DNA of 64,000 nucleotides from Juglans regia. Taxonomy: Eukaryota; Streptophyta; Magnoliopsida; Fagales; Juglandaceae. Under the pieces are notes generated by a model that worked only from the letters and a program-made list of their open reading frames with translations, was not told the origin of the DNA and ran no database searches. The stretch lies in assembly GCF_001411555.2 (NCBI RefSeq), contig NC_049912.1, positions 1,877,001-1,941,000 on the forward strand. Direction: 5' to 3'. Within the stretch, counting starts at the first letter, position 1. Every line of letters begins with the position of its first letter. Position numbers and translations under genes: made by a program. Positions 1 through 10,249 of the stretch are shown here, piece after piece.

Positions 1-912
1 TCCTGTGTTGCTCGACCTACCCTACGAGCAGGTGGTTATAAGGAGGAGGCCGTTTGCGCCATGGCACATAAGCTCCAAGGCTTTCTGTCTCCAGTAAGTT
101 CTATCTTTGTTTTATGTATTTCCTACTCTTCGATCGTAACTTATTTTGTGGCCCAAGGAGTTGACCATCTTGTGGCTAGGATAGCCAATCGTTAGATTGA
201 CTTGGAAGAGGACAACCAATCGTTGTGCTCATATATCGAGAGGGTGCATCGTGCTATCTTGGTAGCCTGGGCAGATCGGGATGAGATGGCGAGAAACTTA
301 TGTCAATTAGAGTCGTACTCCCACTCTTTAGAGAATTAGGTTTCTTTTCTTCGGGGTTAGGTGGGCAATTTCTAGTATGACTTGGGGAAATCTTAGGGGG
401 ATGTGAAATGATGCTATTCCGAGGCGAAGATTTTGGAGGAAGAGTGTGACACATTACGCGATCATCTTGGTAATATGGATAAGGAACTGGAGGAGGTTCA
501 ACAGCATAGTTCCAATTATGCCGCCCTTTTGACTCAGTTTGAAGAGGCTCAGCGGGAACTATCTATCCAGCTCAGCCTTGCTCGTGGTTAGAAAGTTAGC
601 ATTGAAGCCCAACTTGCAAAGGTGAGCCCGGAGCTAAAGGGGCAAGACCAACACTTCATGCAATTGCACGCTGTCTCTAAGAGCCATAGGAGGAAGGTGG
701 TTGCTTCTAAGCTAAAGGTGGTTGAGTTGAATGCTAAATTGGAGGTCTCCCAAAAGGAGGTTGTTCACCTTTCTCCCCAATTGATAGCTGCCCATAAGGT
801 CTGTGACAGGGCGTGGGGCCTTGGCTACAAGCTTGGCCTTAAAAAACTAAGAGACCATCTGCTGGCTCATCCTGGGGCCAACTTGCGATCGCTGAAATTG
901 AAGTCCATCTAG
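1..912 (+). pseudogene. Antisense ORF (aORF) remnant of Retand-like element 1, coiled-coil part
   Basis: The plus strand reads as a Glu/Lys/Leu-rich coiled coil interrupted by several stops. The last open stretch is 622-912 and ends at a TAG at 910-912. Its C-terminal motif (DRAWGLGYKLGLKKLRDHL) aligns with the matching region of element 2 (NQAWSHEYTRGLEKMRGHM, minus strand, near 37.05 kb), so the two belong to the same extra ORF. In element 2 the N-terminal half of that ORF resembles the Pfam family named putative gypsy-type transposon (Transposase_28). Here that half lies outside the window. The function of this protein is not known. Confidence 0.6.
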
Positions 913-1169
913 GTCAGTCGCAATTCCTAAATTCTTTGACTCCTAGGGTAGGGACAAGATGCTTGGCACATTTTCTTTACCAGTTCACCACAATGCTTTA
1001 TTTTTTTTCCTTTTATTGTTTACATTACCATAACAACGTTTTGACATTGAGCAGTATGTAATGATGTTAAGACATTTGAAACTCATTTTCTCTGTTAGTC
1101 TGTTTTGTGCTTTTGATTTCGTATGTGAATAGATGGTGGTTTTGCTTATTTTGCTTGGTTTGTTGTTAA

Positions 1170-1545
1170 GTAGATAAGTTTTACGATCGGCCTCCTAGTT
1201 TCTTTGTTTAGGCGGGAGAAGGAAACTAAGTTGTTTCCTCATTTGTTTGCCATGGACAAGTGGAGACAGTAGGTTTTACGTTTTGGATGAGAGAGAGACT
1301 CAATCGCATTTAGGGGCGAGGAGGGAAACACTTTACTAGTTATTTCCTCATTTGTTCCCCATGGGCGAGTGGAGACACTCGGATTTTATATTTAGGCGAA
1401 GATAAGTTTGACCGTGTTTAGGGGCAAGGAGAGAAGTACTTTACTAATTTGTTTCCTCATTTGTTCACCATGGGCAAGTTGAGACACTTGGCTTTTATAT
1501 TTAGGCAAGAGATAGGTTCACTAACCTCTAGTATGTTGCTCCGAC
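1170..1545. repeat. 109-bp tandem repeat in Retand-like element 1
   Basis: The anchor TTTCCTCATTTGTT recurs at 1234, 1343 and 1452, exactly 109 bp apart each time. Each is followed by CCATGG(A/G)C(A/G)AG and GAGACA, and each unit also holds TTTAGG and a GGGGC(A/G)AGGAG block. About three units are legible, with a partial one upstream near 1200. The array sits between the antisense ORF and the RT remnant, the same place as the 115-bp array of element 2. Confidence 0.85.
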
Positions 1546-1611
1546 GTTTTTCAAATCAAAAGGCATTACTTCGTAGCAATTTAACCCTTGGTTGGTTATT
1601 TTTCTCTTAGT

Positions 1612-2340
1612 CATCTTGGCTCATCCGAATCTAGTTATATCCAAAGTAGGTGTCGATGAAGCTTAACATCCAATGTCTCATTGTTGAGTCTACAATTAGA
1701 TCGATTTGTAGTAGTGGGAAGCTGTCTTTTAAGCATGCTTTATTAATATCAGTGAAATCAATACACATTTGTCAATTTCCTTCAAGTTTCTTTACGAGTG
1801 CTACATTTGAGCACCAATCTGGGTAGTGGGTTTCTCTGATGAACCCTACTGCCAAAAGGCGATTGACTTCTTTTGCAATCGTTGCATATTTCTTGATATT
1901 GAAACCTCTCATTCTTTGCTTGATAGCCCTTATACGTGGGTTAAGACATAGGAGGGCGATGGAGTTGACCGGTTGCACCACTTCTCCTAAAACCCTTTTT
2001 AGTGGGGTGGGTGACATACATAGTCTACTTTGGTCGATCTCCATCTTCATAAAAGCATCACAAAAAGGATGTAAGTTGAAATGTTGTTATCGACCAATAT
2101 CCTATATGTGTTGTAATTAGCTATCAACATCGTTACTACCAACACATCATCGTGAAGGGTAGATTACTCCCTTGCAGTCGTCGTCAATGAAGGATATGAT
2201 GGCCGCTTGTTGTGACTCTAGTTCTTTATTCAGTCTTCTGATGTTGAAGACTTCTTCACATCTTCCTTTGAGGACACAACCTTTCCTTTCGGAGGAGGTC
2301 AAGCCACCTTCAACGAACCCTCTAGCGATGGTGCATATTT
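1612..2340 (-). pseudogene. Ty3 protease and N-terminal reverse transcriptase remnant
   Basis: Minus-strand reading gives a protease-like segment (GVIYPS, then ILVDN, at about 2250-2060), then an open stretch 2050-1772 ending in ANRLLAVGF-like residues and VALVKK. After a frame break it continues with CIDFTDINKAC, KDSFPL, IDLIVDST and a FIDTYFGYN-like motif, classic early RT motifs of Ty3 elements. It stops at about 1612, before the catalytic YVDD box, and the tandem repeat begins soon after. Nothing downstream of the RT fingers is present. Confidence 0.7.
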
Positions 2341-2939
2341 CCTCAAGGGGAGCAGTGTTTCGGTCTTGACTTTGGCGAGGGACTTGGGTGTGGTTTTCTC
2401 TTGTTGTCCTTCTCCTTCTCGAGTTTTCATTCCTACGAAACCTCTGCTCTCAATCCTATCTCCTTTCACCTGGTTGCCATGGTGGCGAGGAGTTCCGGGC
2501 AACTAGCCGTTCGAGCTCTCTGCTACCTTGCATTTCCTCAATTCTTCGCTTTAAGGAGTGACAATCCTTCGTTTGGTGTCCTCCTATGGTGTGATTGGTG
2601 CAGAATCATTGGGTCATTTGAACATGGTCGTCGTCGCCCTAAGTTGTTTCCTCAGTTTTGTCTTGGACATTCATGCTAGAGTATTGGACTCGGGCATTCA
2701 ACATTCGCATTGGAGCTCCTCCTTCTTACCTTTTGTCCTGTTGGTTCTTTCTTGTCTTTGGGTCCCTTTCTTGGTCTCTTCCTTAACCGACTTTCCTTTT
2801 CCAGTCCTCTGACTAATCCATCTTCAACTTCCTTGGTGCGCTCAGGGCTCATAGGGTATCTTCAATATTGACAAAGTCATCTGCACAGTCCATGAATTCA
2901 CTCAAAGTGGTTGGGATCTTCCTCGCTAACTCCGCCATG
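2341..2939 (-). other. Gag-protease linker of Retand-like element 1, largely unreadable
   Basis: This interval lies between the gag and protease remnants. Minus-strand 2502-2299 has a short open stretch rich in Arg, Lys and Glu, which could be the basic tail of gag. No zinc knuckle was recognised. ORFs on the plus strand here look like chance frames. Confidence 0.4.
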
Positions 2940-3437
2940 AATGGGTTTCTAGGCCAAACTCCTCCCAACAATACTACGAACGTGATTTTTTAGTCTTGGT
3001 CATTGACAACCATGCATTCTTTATTGAAATGAACGATATATGATTTAGGCTTTCGTCTTCCCTTTGTTTCACGATAAGGAGATACATAGTACGTCTCCTC
3101 TTTTTGCTCGCCATAAATTGCGTTAGGAATTGCCTACCTAGTCCTTCAAAGCTGCCTATATAACCTGGTTGTAGTGCTCCAAACCATCCCCGAGTAGCCC
3201 TTTCAGGGTTGAAGGGAATGCCCAGCATGCAATCTCCCCAGGGAGCATTATATGAGTTTTGAACGTTTCCAAATGTTTCACGAGATCTTTGGATCCATTA
3301 TACATTTCGATCGGCAGAACCTTTAACTTTGGCGAGAGTGGCGTCGTCATGATTTCTGCACCATATGGCAAGTCAGTGCTGGTGAGCAGTTGATTGACAA
3401 ACAAGAATGTGCCCTTTTTTCGGGCCATACAAATCAT
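2940..3437 (-). pseudogene. Ty3/Tat gag remnant
   Basis: Two overlapping minus-strand frames (3437-3156 and 3228-2974) carry the retrotransposon gag core: QLLTSTDLPYGAEI, EMYNGSKDLVKHLE, MLPGEIACWAFPSTL, FEGLGRQFLTQFMA and a KKRRRT segment. Element 2 has the same blocks in the same order (EMYNESKDPVKHF, FEELGQQFIMQLMA, NRKRRRP). A frameshift near 3190-3220 splits the domain. The N-terminal gag region seen in element 2 is absent here. Confidence 0.7.
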
Positions 3438-4031
3438 CCAATTTTAAAAATCAAAGACAACAATCATAAAATATTCGACAATAAGAATGAAAAATCTAAA
3501 GAGTGAGCCATATTACAAACAGTGAGATTTTCATATTTATATTCATAAGCCGAAATCCCTTCGAAGACAACTGACAAAATTAGAATAGCATGGTCCCTTT
3601 GCAAGATGACACAAAAATGAAAGAAACTCATAACGCGAAACGATAATAAATCTGGATTGTAGCTAATCATCTAAGCTCCTCCATATGCTGGTGAGTAGGT
3701 GTTTTGTGCATGTGGTGGGCCGTGGCTATCCATCTTTCTACTTCTTTAGTGTGTGGATCTAAAGTCAATATAAAGTCTCCCTAAACATGCACAACCCACC
3801 ATTTTAATTGATTAAAAGTAGGTTGATAAAGCACATATAATAAAATATTTATGTAAAATAATTTTATTTAAAAGATAATTTTAAAATTTTAAAATTTATA
3901 AATCAAATCTTATAATTTAAGTAATGCGAGTGATATATTCTAAGCGACTTGAGTATAGAATAACTCATGATTTGTTTGGATACTTAGAATAACTTAATAT
4001 ATCTGTGAATAGTAATTAAATAGTTTAAATC
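3438..4031. other. Spacer without recognisable gene
   Basis: AT-rich sequence between the broken gag of element 1 and the first MITE copy. The short minus-strand ORF at 3464-3670 has no recognisable domain. Neither a 5' LTR nor a primer-binding site for element 1 could be found. Confidence 0.5.
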
Positions 4032-4207
4032 AGAGTAATGATATACACCACACTATCATTCTATTTTGATCATATTAAGTAGTATATGACACATTCATTA
4101 TTATTAGATGATAAATATAATAAATGATCATTTAATAGTGATAAATGTGACACATCATACTTAGTGAAATGAAAGTAAGATAGTAATATGGTGTATAGAA
4201 TTTTCCT
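4032..4207. repeat. MITE family 'TATACACCA', copy A
   Basis: This stretch of about 175 bp starts with AGAGTAATGATATACACCA and ends with TGGTGTATAGAATTTTCC. The outer TATACACCA and TGGTGTATA are inverted repeats, and the imperfect complementarity continues inwards. A second copy with the same ends and similar interior (TAATAAATGATCATTTAAT is shared) lies at 9680-9853. It has no coding capacity and sits upstream of the kinase gene promoter. Confidence 0.7.
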
Positions 4208-4630
4208 ATCATAATATATATTTGAAAATTTTGTTGCCAAATTTAACTTTCATCACGAGTGAATTAAATGTTTCAAAAAAAAATCACGAGTGAATAAAAG
4301 TGGAAGATGAAACATAAATTACCTCTCTCTCTCTCTCCGTATATTGAGGTCCACTACAGGGGCAGTTTTGTACAAACGTCGAATTGACCGGGTCGCAGCC
4401 TTTCTTGAAAAGAATAAGAGGGGAAGCTTTTCTTCTTCTTCGAAAATTCACACGGTTTTGCTCCACTGTCTTCGTTGATGTCTTTTTTTTTGGTCCCTAA
4501 GAATCTCACAGATTCGCAGAAACAGCGCCAGTCTTTCAATTTTACCTTTTCTTTCTTTGCGAAGTAAAAAATCTCAGTATGGAAGCAATCGGTAGTTGAT
4601 CACGAGCAAGCATTGAAAGGAGTTTCAGAG

Positions 4631-4903
4631 GTAAGTTCGTTGGATGCGACATTCAATTGTATTTTCCATGAAAATCGATTCAAAAGCATATATATTTATA
4701 TGTACACGCTGTTGACTATAATAGTCTCCTCTCTTTATATGAGCATTTATTGGGACGGATGGCCTCCCAACGCCATCCACAGGGTCCGCTTTTAATTCCT
4801 CCATTAATTGCAGAATTCCGAGCTCTCTCCCTCTCTCTCAAAGCTTACAAATTTTTCATGTTGGTCTTACCGTTTGATGACTTTTGTTCTTTACCTTTTG
4901 CAG
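4631..4903 (+). other. Probable 5'-UTR intron of the WAKL14-like gene
   Basis: A strong donor (CAGAG|GTAAGT) at 4631 and a pyrimidine-rich acceptor (TTACCTTTTGCAG) ending at 4903 bracket 273 bp just upstream of the start codon at 4956. The TC-rich leader near 4320-4340 and this 5'-UTR intron fit the front of a plant receptor kinase transcript. There is no transcript evidence here. Confidence 0.5.
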
Positions 4904-4955
4904 CAAAACGGTTATGATTACTCTGTTTTGGCTCAATTTCTATCCAGAGTGAATA

Positions 4956-7900
4956 ATGATTTCCCGCCAACAACAGATTGTGTTTGTCTCCCTTATCATC
5001 GTAATGTCCTTTGTGTATCCTACTGGAGCCGAAAATCCAAACCCCTGCAAAACCTCGTGCGGACCAAATAAACCTGTACCGTATCCATTCGGCTTCTCGA
5101 GCTCTTGCGCGATCCAATTATCCTGCATCAATGACTCCGACATCCAGGTCAGCAGATTCCGAGTCCATAACATAACCTCTAGCAGCATCCTCGTCGATCT
5201 TCCGGCGAAATGTAACCGTACGATAGACTTGATCAGGCCGCTTTTCGGCAGCAACTACGCACTGACATCAAGGAACAGCCTCCTCCTCCAGAACTGTACC
5301 TCCAAGCCGGAAGCCTGCTCATCAAACTCCAGCTTAGACGTGGCCCAATTCAATTTACAGGGCTGCGATGCCAATATAAGCTGCTTCGCTGAAGAAAGTA
5401 GACCGAACACCGATATGCTAAGCTACGAGAATGTGAGTCGGAAAAACTGCACCTTCTTGTTCTCCTCCGCCGCGCTTGACGGGGATTCGCTCCAGCTTCA
5501 GAGGGTTGAGCTGGGGTGGTGGCTCGGCGTCGAAAGTAAACGTACTTGCTCTAAGAATTCATATTATACGCCGGTTTCGACGCCCGACGGCAAGACAGGT
5601 TTCCGGTGCGGGTGTAAGGACGGGTTTAAAGGCGATGGATACCGCGACGGCGACGGTTGCAAGAAAGGTGAGTCAACTCGCCGAGTTATATTTCTTTTAT
5701 CCATTAAATTATATATTCTTTTAGTTTCGAACTTTCAAGTTGGATGAGGATATCCAATCAGAAACCGACGCGCCATCATTTTCTGCAGTCAAGTCCAAGG
5801 TGGTACGGCCGAAAATGCGGACCGCGGGTAGTGGACCGGATTTACTAGAAAGTCCATGGCCATTTTAACCATAGAGCTCCCTTTAGCAAGATGAGTTCCT
5901 GGGGGGTGGAGGGGGCAAATTGGTCCTGATAGTATTTCCTTTGATTTTGTGTGTGACATATGATAAATGTAGGTGCAATGAAGATAAATTGGCCCTAACG
6001 AATGGATTTCTTTTGAGTTATTTTCTGATTAGATAATGGATTGGTAGAGATAATAATAATAAAAATAATAATTCAATTAAAAAGGTCAAAGCCAGTTGCA
6101 ATTCCTTCTAGTTGTTTTTGGAGTATAATTTTAGGGGAAGCACATGTTCAAAGGTTAGTTGGGTTTGGACTTGGGATTAAAGAAATCAGAAGGAGAGAAA
6201 GACTTTGATTAGCAAGATCCCAACAACAGTTTGTTTGATTCTTATGCAATTTTCCAAGAAAAAAAAAAGAAAGAAATAATTTCACTGTTGCAAGTTACTT
6301 TTCAGATTTTTCATATATATATATATATGAAAAATTCTAGATATAAACTTTACATTCTTACACATCACTTAAAAATATGTGATTTTATTTTTTTATTTTC
6401 ATATTTTTTAACATATGAAATATGAAATATGAAGTATGAGAGTAAAAAAATAAAATCACATATTTTTAGGTGATGTGCAGAAGTGTGAATCTTCTGTATA
6501 TCACAACTATATAATATATATAAATATATATACATTCTCAATGCATAACCTTTTGATATAACATAGCTGAAACTTATTGCAGTTTCTAATTGCAATCTTA
6601 CGAGGTACCTGTCTGGCCATTGCGGAGGCATGTCTGGAGTCCGTCTTCTCCTCGGAGGTAAATCTTTTGTTTCGTACTAGAAAATGTTATATTTTGGTAG
6701 ATTAATGAGCTTAATTTTCTTTTTTCCCAAAATCTCTGCTTCCCCTCCTTGGAACAGCATGGAAAATGATCCTACAGTCTCATGGGATCATAGTGATGGT
6801 GGTTACTCTTGTTTCTATCTTTTCAGCTGCCAAATATGCTGTCTACAGATATGCATACATATAGTAATACTCTATAGATTTTTCACACTCCACGGAGTGA
6901 AGTTTAGTTAGGACTAGAGATTTTTTAGACAATAAAATAAGTCCACATTCTTCTCTGTTTAGGGATTGTTGCTGGAGCTTCTATAATGGCTGCACTGTGT
7001 ATTACATGTTACTTTGTTCGGCGCCGCTCCACTTGTTTGAAAAACGAAATGAGTGCAAGACGCCTCCTATGTGAAGCTGCTGGCAACTCCAGTGTACCTC
7101 TATATCCTTACAGAGAAATAGAAAGAGCCACTAATAACTTCTCCGATGAACAAAGGCTCGGGACTGGGGCCTTTGGTACAGTTTACGCAGGAAAACTTCA
7201 AAATGACGAGTGGGTCGCCATAAAAAAGATCAAATATAGAGACACCAACAGTATTGACCAAGTCCTGAATGAGATCAAACTACTTTCCTCTGTGAGCCAC
7301 CCGAATTTGGTTCGCCTCTTAGGTTGCTGCATAGAGGACGGCAAACAGATCCTTGTCTATGAATTTATGCCTAATGGAACTCTATCTGAGCATTTACAAA
7401 GAGAAAGGGGTAAAGTACTCCCATGGACTGTAAGGCTCACAATTGCTGCTGAAACTGCTCACGCCATAACATATCTCCACTCTGCCATGAATCCACCTAT
7501 TTATCACAGAGACATCAAATCTAGCAATATATTATTGGATCACAGCTTCAAATCGAAGGTAGCTGATTTTGGACTTTCTAGACTGGGCATGACAGAAATA
7601 TCACACATCTCAACTGCCCCACAAGGGACTCCAGGCTACGTTGATCCTCAATACCATCAGAACTTCCATCTCACTGATAAAAGTGACGTTTACAGTTTTG
7701 GAGTAGTTTTAATAGAGATAATAACTGCATTGAAAGTGGTTGATTTTGCTCGACCTCCGAGTGAGGTGAATTTAGCAGCACTTGCTATTGATAGAATTGG
7801 GAGGGGTTGTGTGGATGAGATAATAGACCCTTTCCTTGAGCCAAATAGGGATGCTTGGACACTTTATTCTGTTCACAAGGTTGCTGAGCTTGCATTCAGG

Positions 7901-8257
7901 TGCCTTGCTTTTCATAGTGACACGAGGCCTTCTATGATGGAAGTGGCAGAAGAGCTAGAACATATCAGGCGCAGTGGGTGGGCAACATCGGAAGAAAATG
8001 CATACATGGCGTCTCCGGCGGTATCCTCTTGTTCTTCACCACATAATGGAAGCGAGAAGTCAGTGGGTGGTGGTGGTATGACAGTTGGGAAGGCAGGGTT
8101 AGGGAGCCAGAGATCGGTTCTTCCAGAAAAAGTGGAAGATTGTGCAGCTTCAATGGAGGAGGTGAAGGATAGCTCCCCTGTTTCTGTGTATGATCCTTGG
8201 TTAAGTCGAGAAAGCTCGCCTTCAGCAAACAGCTTGTTGGGTAATGGAGCTCGGTGA
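4956..8257 (+). CDS. WAKL14: Wall-associated receptor kinase-like protein (WAKL14 type)
   Basis: Transmembrane Ser/Thr kinase thought to sit in the plasma membrane with its outer part against cell-wall pectin. Deduced exons: 4956-5667, 6583-6657, 6963-8257, giving 693 residues (Arabidopsis WAKL14 is about 700). Residues 1-25 are a signal peptide. A Cys-rich galacturonan-binding-like region begins at about residue 30 (CKTSCG, YPFGF). An EGF-like Cys cluster (CGCKDGFKGDGY) lies at about 217-236, and the transmembrane helix (GIVAGASIMAALCITCYFV) at about 262-281. The kinase has the Gly loop GTGAFGTVYAG near 327, AIKK near 349, HRDIKSSN near 443 and DFG near 463, so it looks active. A Ser-rich tail follows. 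Intron 1 holds an inverted-repeat element. The start was chosen because it opens the signal peptide. Other WAKL members are possible. Confidence 0.9.
6349..6495. repeat. Hairpin MITE in intron 1 of the WAKL14-like gene
   Basis: The left arm (about 6349-6400, containing ACACATCACTTAAAAATATG and then GTGATTTTATTTTTTTA) is matched by the right arm (about 6441-6491, TAAAAAAATAAAATCACATA then TTTTTAGGTGATGTG). The arms form a near-perfect inverted repeat of about 40 bp around a short AT-rich loop with repeated ATATGAA. The RNA of either strand would fold into a long hairpin. Confidence 0.75.
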
Positions 8258-9406
8258 TACGAAATTATCTTCTTTTGGGTTCTTACCTTTATATTGCCTG
8301 GTGAATACTACACAAATATGTTAGAGCTCTCCCTTACGGGGGGCCTTACTGCTTAGACATTAATATTAGTTTCACGGTCTTATGAAATCTCTGTCCATTC
8401 CACTCATTTTTAGGCTTTAGGTGATTCACAAATGATAGAACTTTCTCTTGCCTGATATCAATGCTTTGTCATTCTCGAGTGCAATTAACAGTGGTGCAAA
8501 AGCAAATGGATTTTGCCAAGTCTGCAGTACATCAGTGCTATGAAGGTATACAAACTGACGTGGCACTGATACGTGTCACTATTATGTTAGTCGATATACA
8601 ATTTCCATTTTTTATATTCACAACTCAACTACGTGTCATTGCCACCGCCACATTAATTTGTATGACTACGTAGTACCCGAATATTGTAGCCCAAGCATTT
8701 TGCAAAGGATATTGGCATTTTTTTTTTAAAGAACATCGACTTTATTAATCTTGTATGTTATGCTATAGCAGGGATACCCCGTTACTTGCGAATTAAAAAT
8801 GATCAGCAGGGTAACTACTGATCAACACATGTTATAAGAAATATGATTTTCATTTAACTCTTCTATAGTAAGTCCAAATTTTCACGTAGTTGACATGCAA
8901 ATTAACCATATAACTGTTGGGCTTGTTTGTGTGAAACCAATTCTATTTTGTGACGACTAATTTGATGATCTGATTTGATAAGATTTCATTATGGTTTTCT
9001 GGTAGATTTTTAATGAGGCTTATTTTTTACCCCTTTTTAATTCTTGAACCAATCTGACCTGTTAATTGGGATTTACTATATATATATATATACATATGTA
9101 CTATTCTCATACGGTTGTTGTACTGCTACACTGTGTATTCGACTATCATTTGAAATAAATTAATCTTTTGCAGTTCCGTAGACGTAGGCACATTATCGAA
9201 CATGTAAATTAATCTTATGTGTTTGTATGATTGATTTCGTTTTTGCTTGACTTTTTCGCTTATAGTTTCTAACAATAACAAGTACGAATATTTTTTCAAA
9301 TATTTTATGTCTGACTTTTTCGTTTAGAACAATTGCCTGTAGTTGAAATGTGGAAATGTTTGAAAAAAAATAAAAATCAACGAGAACGACTAGAAATAGA
9401 CATGTT
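8258..9406. other. 3' flank of the WAKL14-like gene, no gene seen
   Basis: It contains the presumed 3' UTR and polyadenylation region of the kinase gene and then AT-rich intergenic sequence with a short AT run at about 9077-9091. The small open frame at 8461-8673 has no recognisable domain. Confidence 0.5.
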
Positions 9407-9679
9407 AGATATGTATCCTAATCTTGTTATTGAAACCGTCTCCCACAATAATTAATGTTGGAAGAATTCTTATTTCTAATTATTATAGCATTAATCTTAT
9501 TCTTATAGATGTGGACTGCAAGAAGAATTATTCTTATATATATCTTGAATGGTTGATACAACTTGATGCATGTGATGTATTTACAAGTTGGAAAGGGAGA
9601 GAATATTCCAAATAATAATTCTTCTTACATTAATTATTGTGTGGAGACGGTTCCAATAACAAGATGAGGATAAATATCT
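9407..9679. repeat. MITE with about 65-bp terminal inverted repeats
   Basis: The left end (AGATATGTATCCTAATCTTG, then TTATTGAAACCGTCTCCCAC and AATAATTAATGTTGGAAGAA) is inverted at the right end (reverse complement AGATATTTATCCTCATCTTG, TTATTGGAACCGTCTCCACA, AATAATTAATGTAAGAAGAA). TA flanks both sides of the GATAT termini, so a TA target duplication is possible. The element is about 270 bp. The open frame at 9424-9615 lies inside it and is not a gene. The superfamily is uncertain; the ends are not the classical Stowaway sequence. Confidence 0.85.
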
Positions 9680-9853
9680 AGAGTAATGATATACACCACA
9701 TTCTCATTCTATTTTAATCATACTAAGTAACATGTGGCACATTTATCACTATTAGATAATAAAGAATCATGTAATAAATGATCATTTAATGATTATAAAT
9801 TTGTCACTTCTTATCTAGTGAGATGGTAGTATGATGTATAGAATTTTCTTAAG
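9680..9853. repeat. MITE family 'TATACACCA', copy B
   Basis: Same family as 4032-4207: it starts AGAGTAATGATATACACCA, ends GATGTATAGAATTTTCTT, and shares interior blocks such as TAATAAATGATCATTTAAT. It directly abuts the preceding MITE, with no spacer visible between their ends. Confidence 0.7.
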
Positions 9854-10249
9854 AATAATTCTTCGTATTCCGATAAATAAAATGATGAAATGGAGCCTTT
9901 CACTAAGGGTATTTAGGTCAAGTTTATTCTAAAATGGGGGCCTTTCCGACTATTCCTATATTCCTATATTTGAGTTCTCTTGGGTTTTGGGTGTCTGCAT
10001 GCATAGGTATTTAAGTCGAGCATTTTTGGATAAGAACAGCGAGCGATGCCTTCAAGGGTAATTAAGCTCATATTGCTCTCAAAAGTAGCAGGCTATAGCT
10101 AGTGGCTGCATGCATTGAGACAAGGTAATGGCGGTAACATCGAGAGGTCATATACACTTATATAATCACTCAAATTGTATAAGCGAAGTGAAAGAGGCAG
10201 CAACCAAAACAAATTGAGAAGCTCGGAGATTAGAGAGATCCCAAAAAGT

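Larger units (their letters stand above)
1..3437 (-). mobile_element. Degenerate Tat/Retand-type Ty3 retrotransposon, copy 1 (cut by the window edge)
   Basis: Read on the minus strand, gag remains (about 3420-2940), protease remains (about 2340-2050) and the start of reverse transcriptase (about 2050-1612) follow in the usual Ty3 order. A tandem repeat (about 1170-1545) comes next, then an ORF on the opposite strand (1-912). A gag-pol followed by tandem repeats and an antisense ORF is the layout known for Retand elements of the Tat lineage. Most of the RT, RNase H and integrase are missing. The gag begins abruptly near 3420, and no LTR is visible between there and the next gene, so the 5' end seems deleted. 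Stops and frameshifts run throughout, so this is a relic. Confidence 0.7.

Noticed and set aside
4940..5254. 104-codon open frame on the minus strand
   Set aside because: It lies antisense to the first coding exon of the WAKL14-like gene and has no recognisable domain.
7965..8228. Minus-strand open frame
   Set aside because: Shadow of the kinase tail; low-complexity composition from the Ser/Gly-rich coding strand.
9424..9615. 63-codon open frame
   Set aside because: It lies entirely inside the MITE at 9407-9679.
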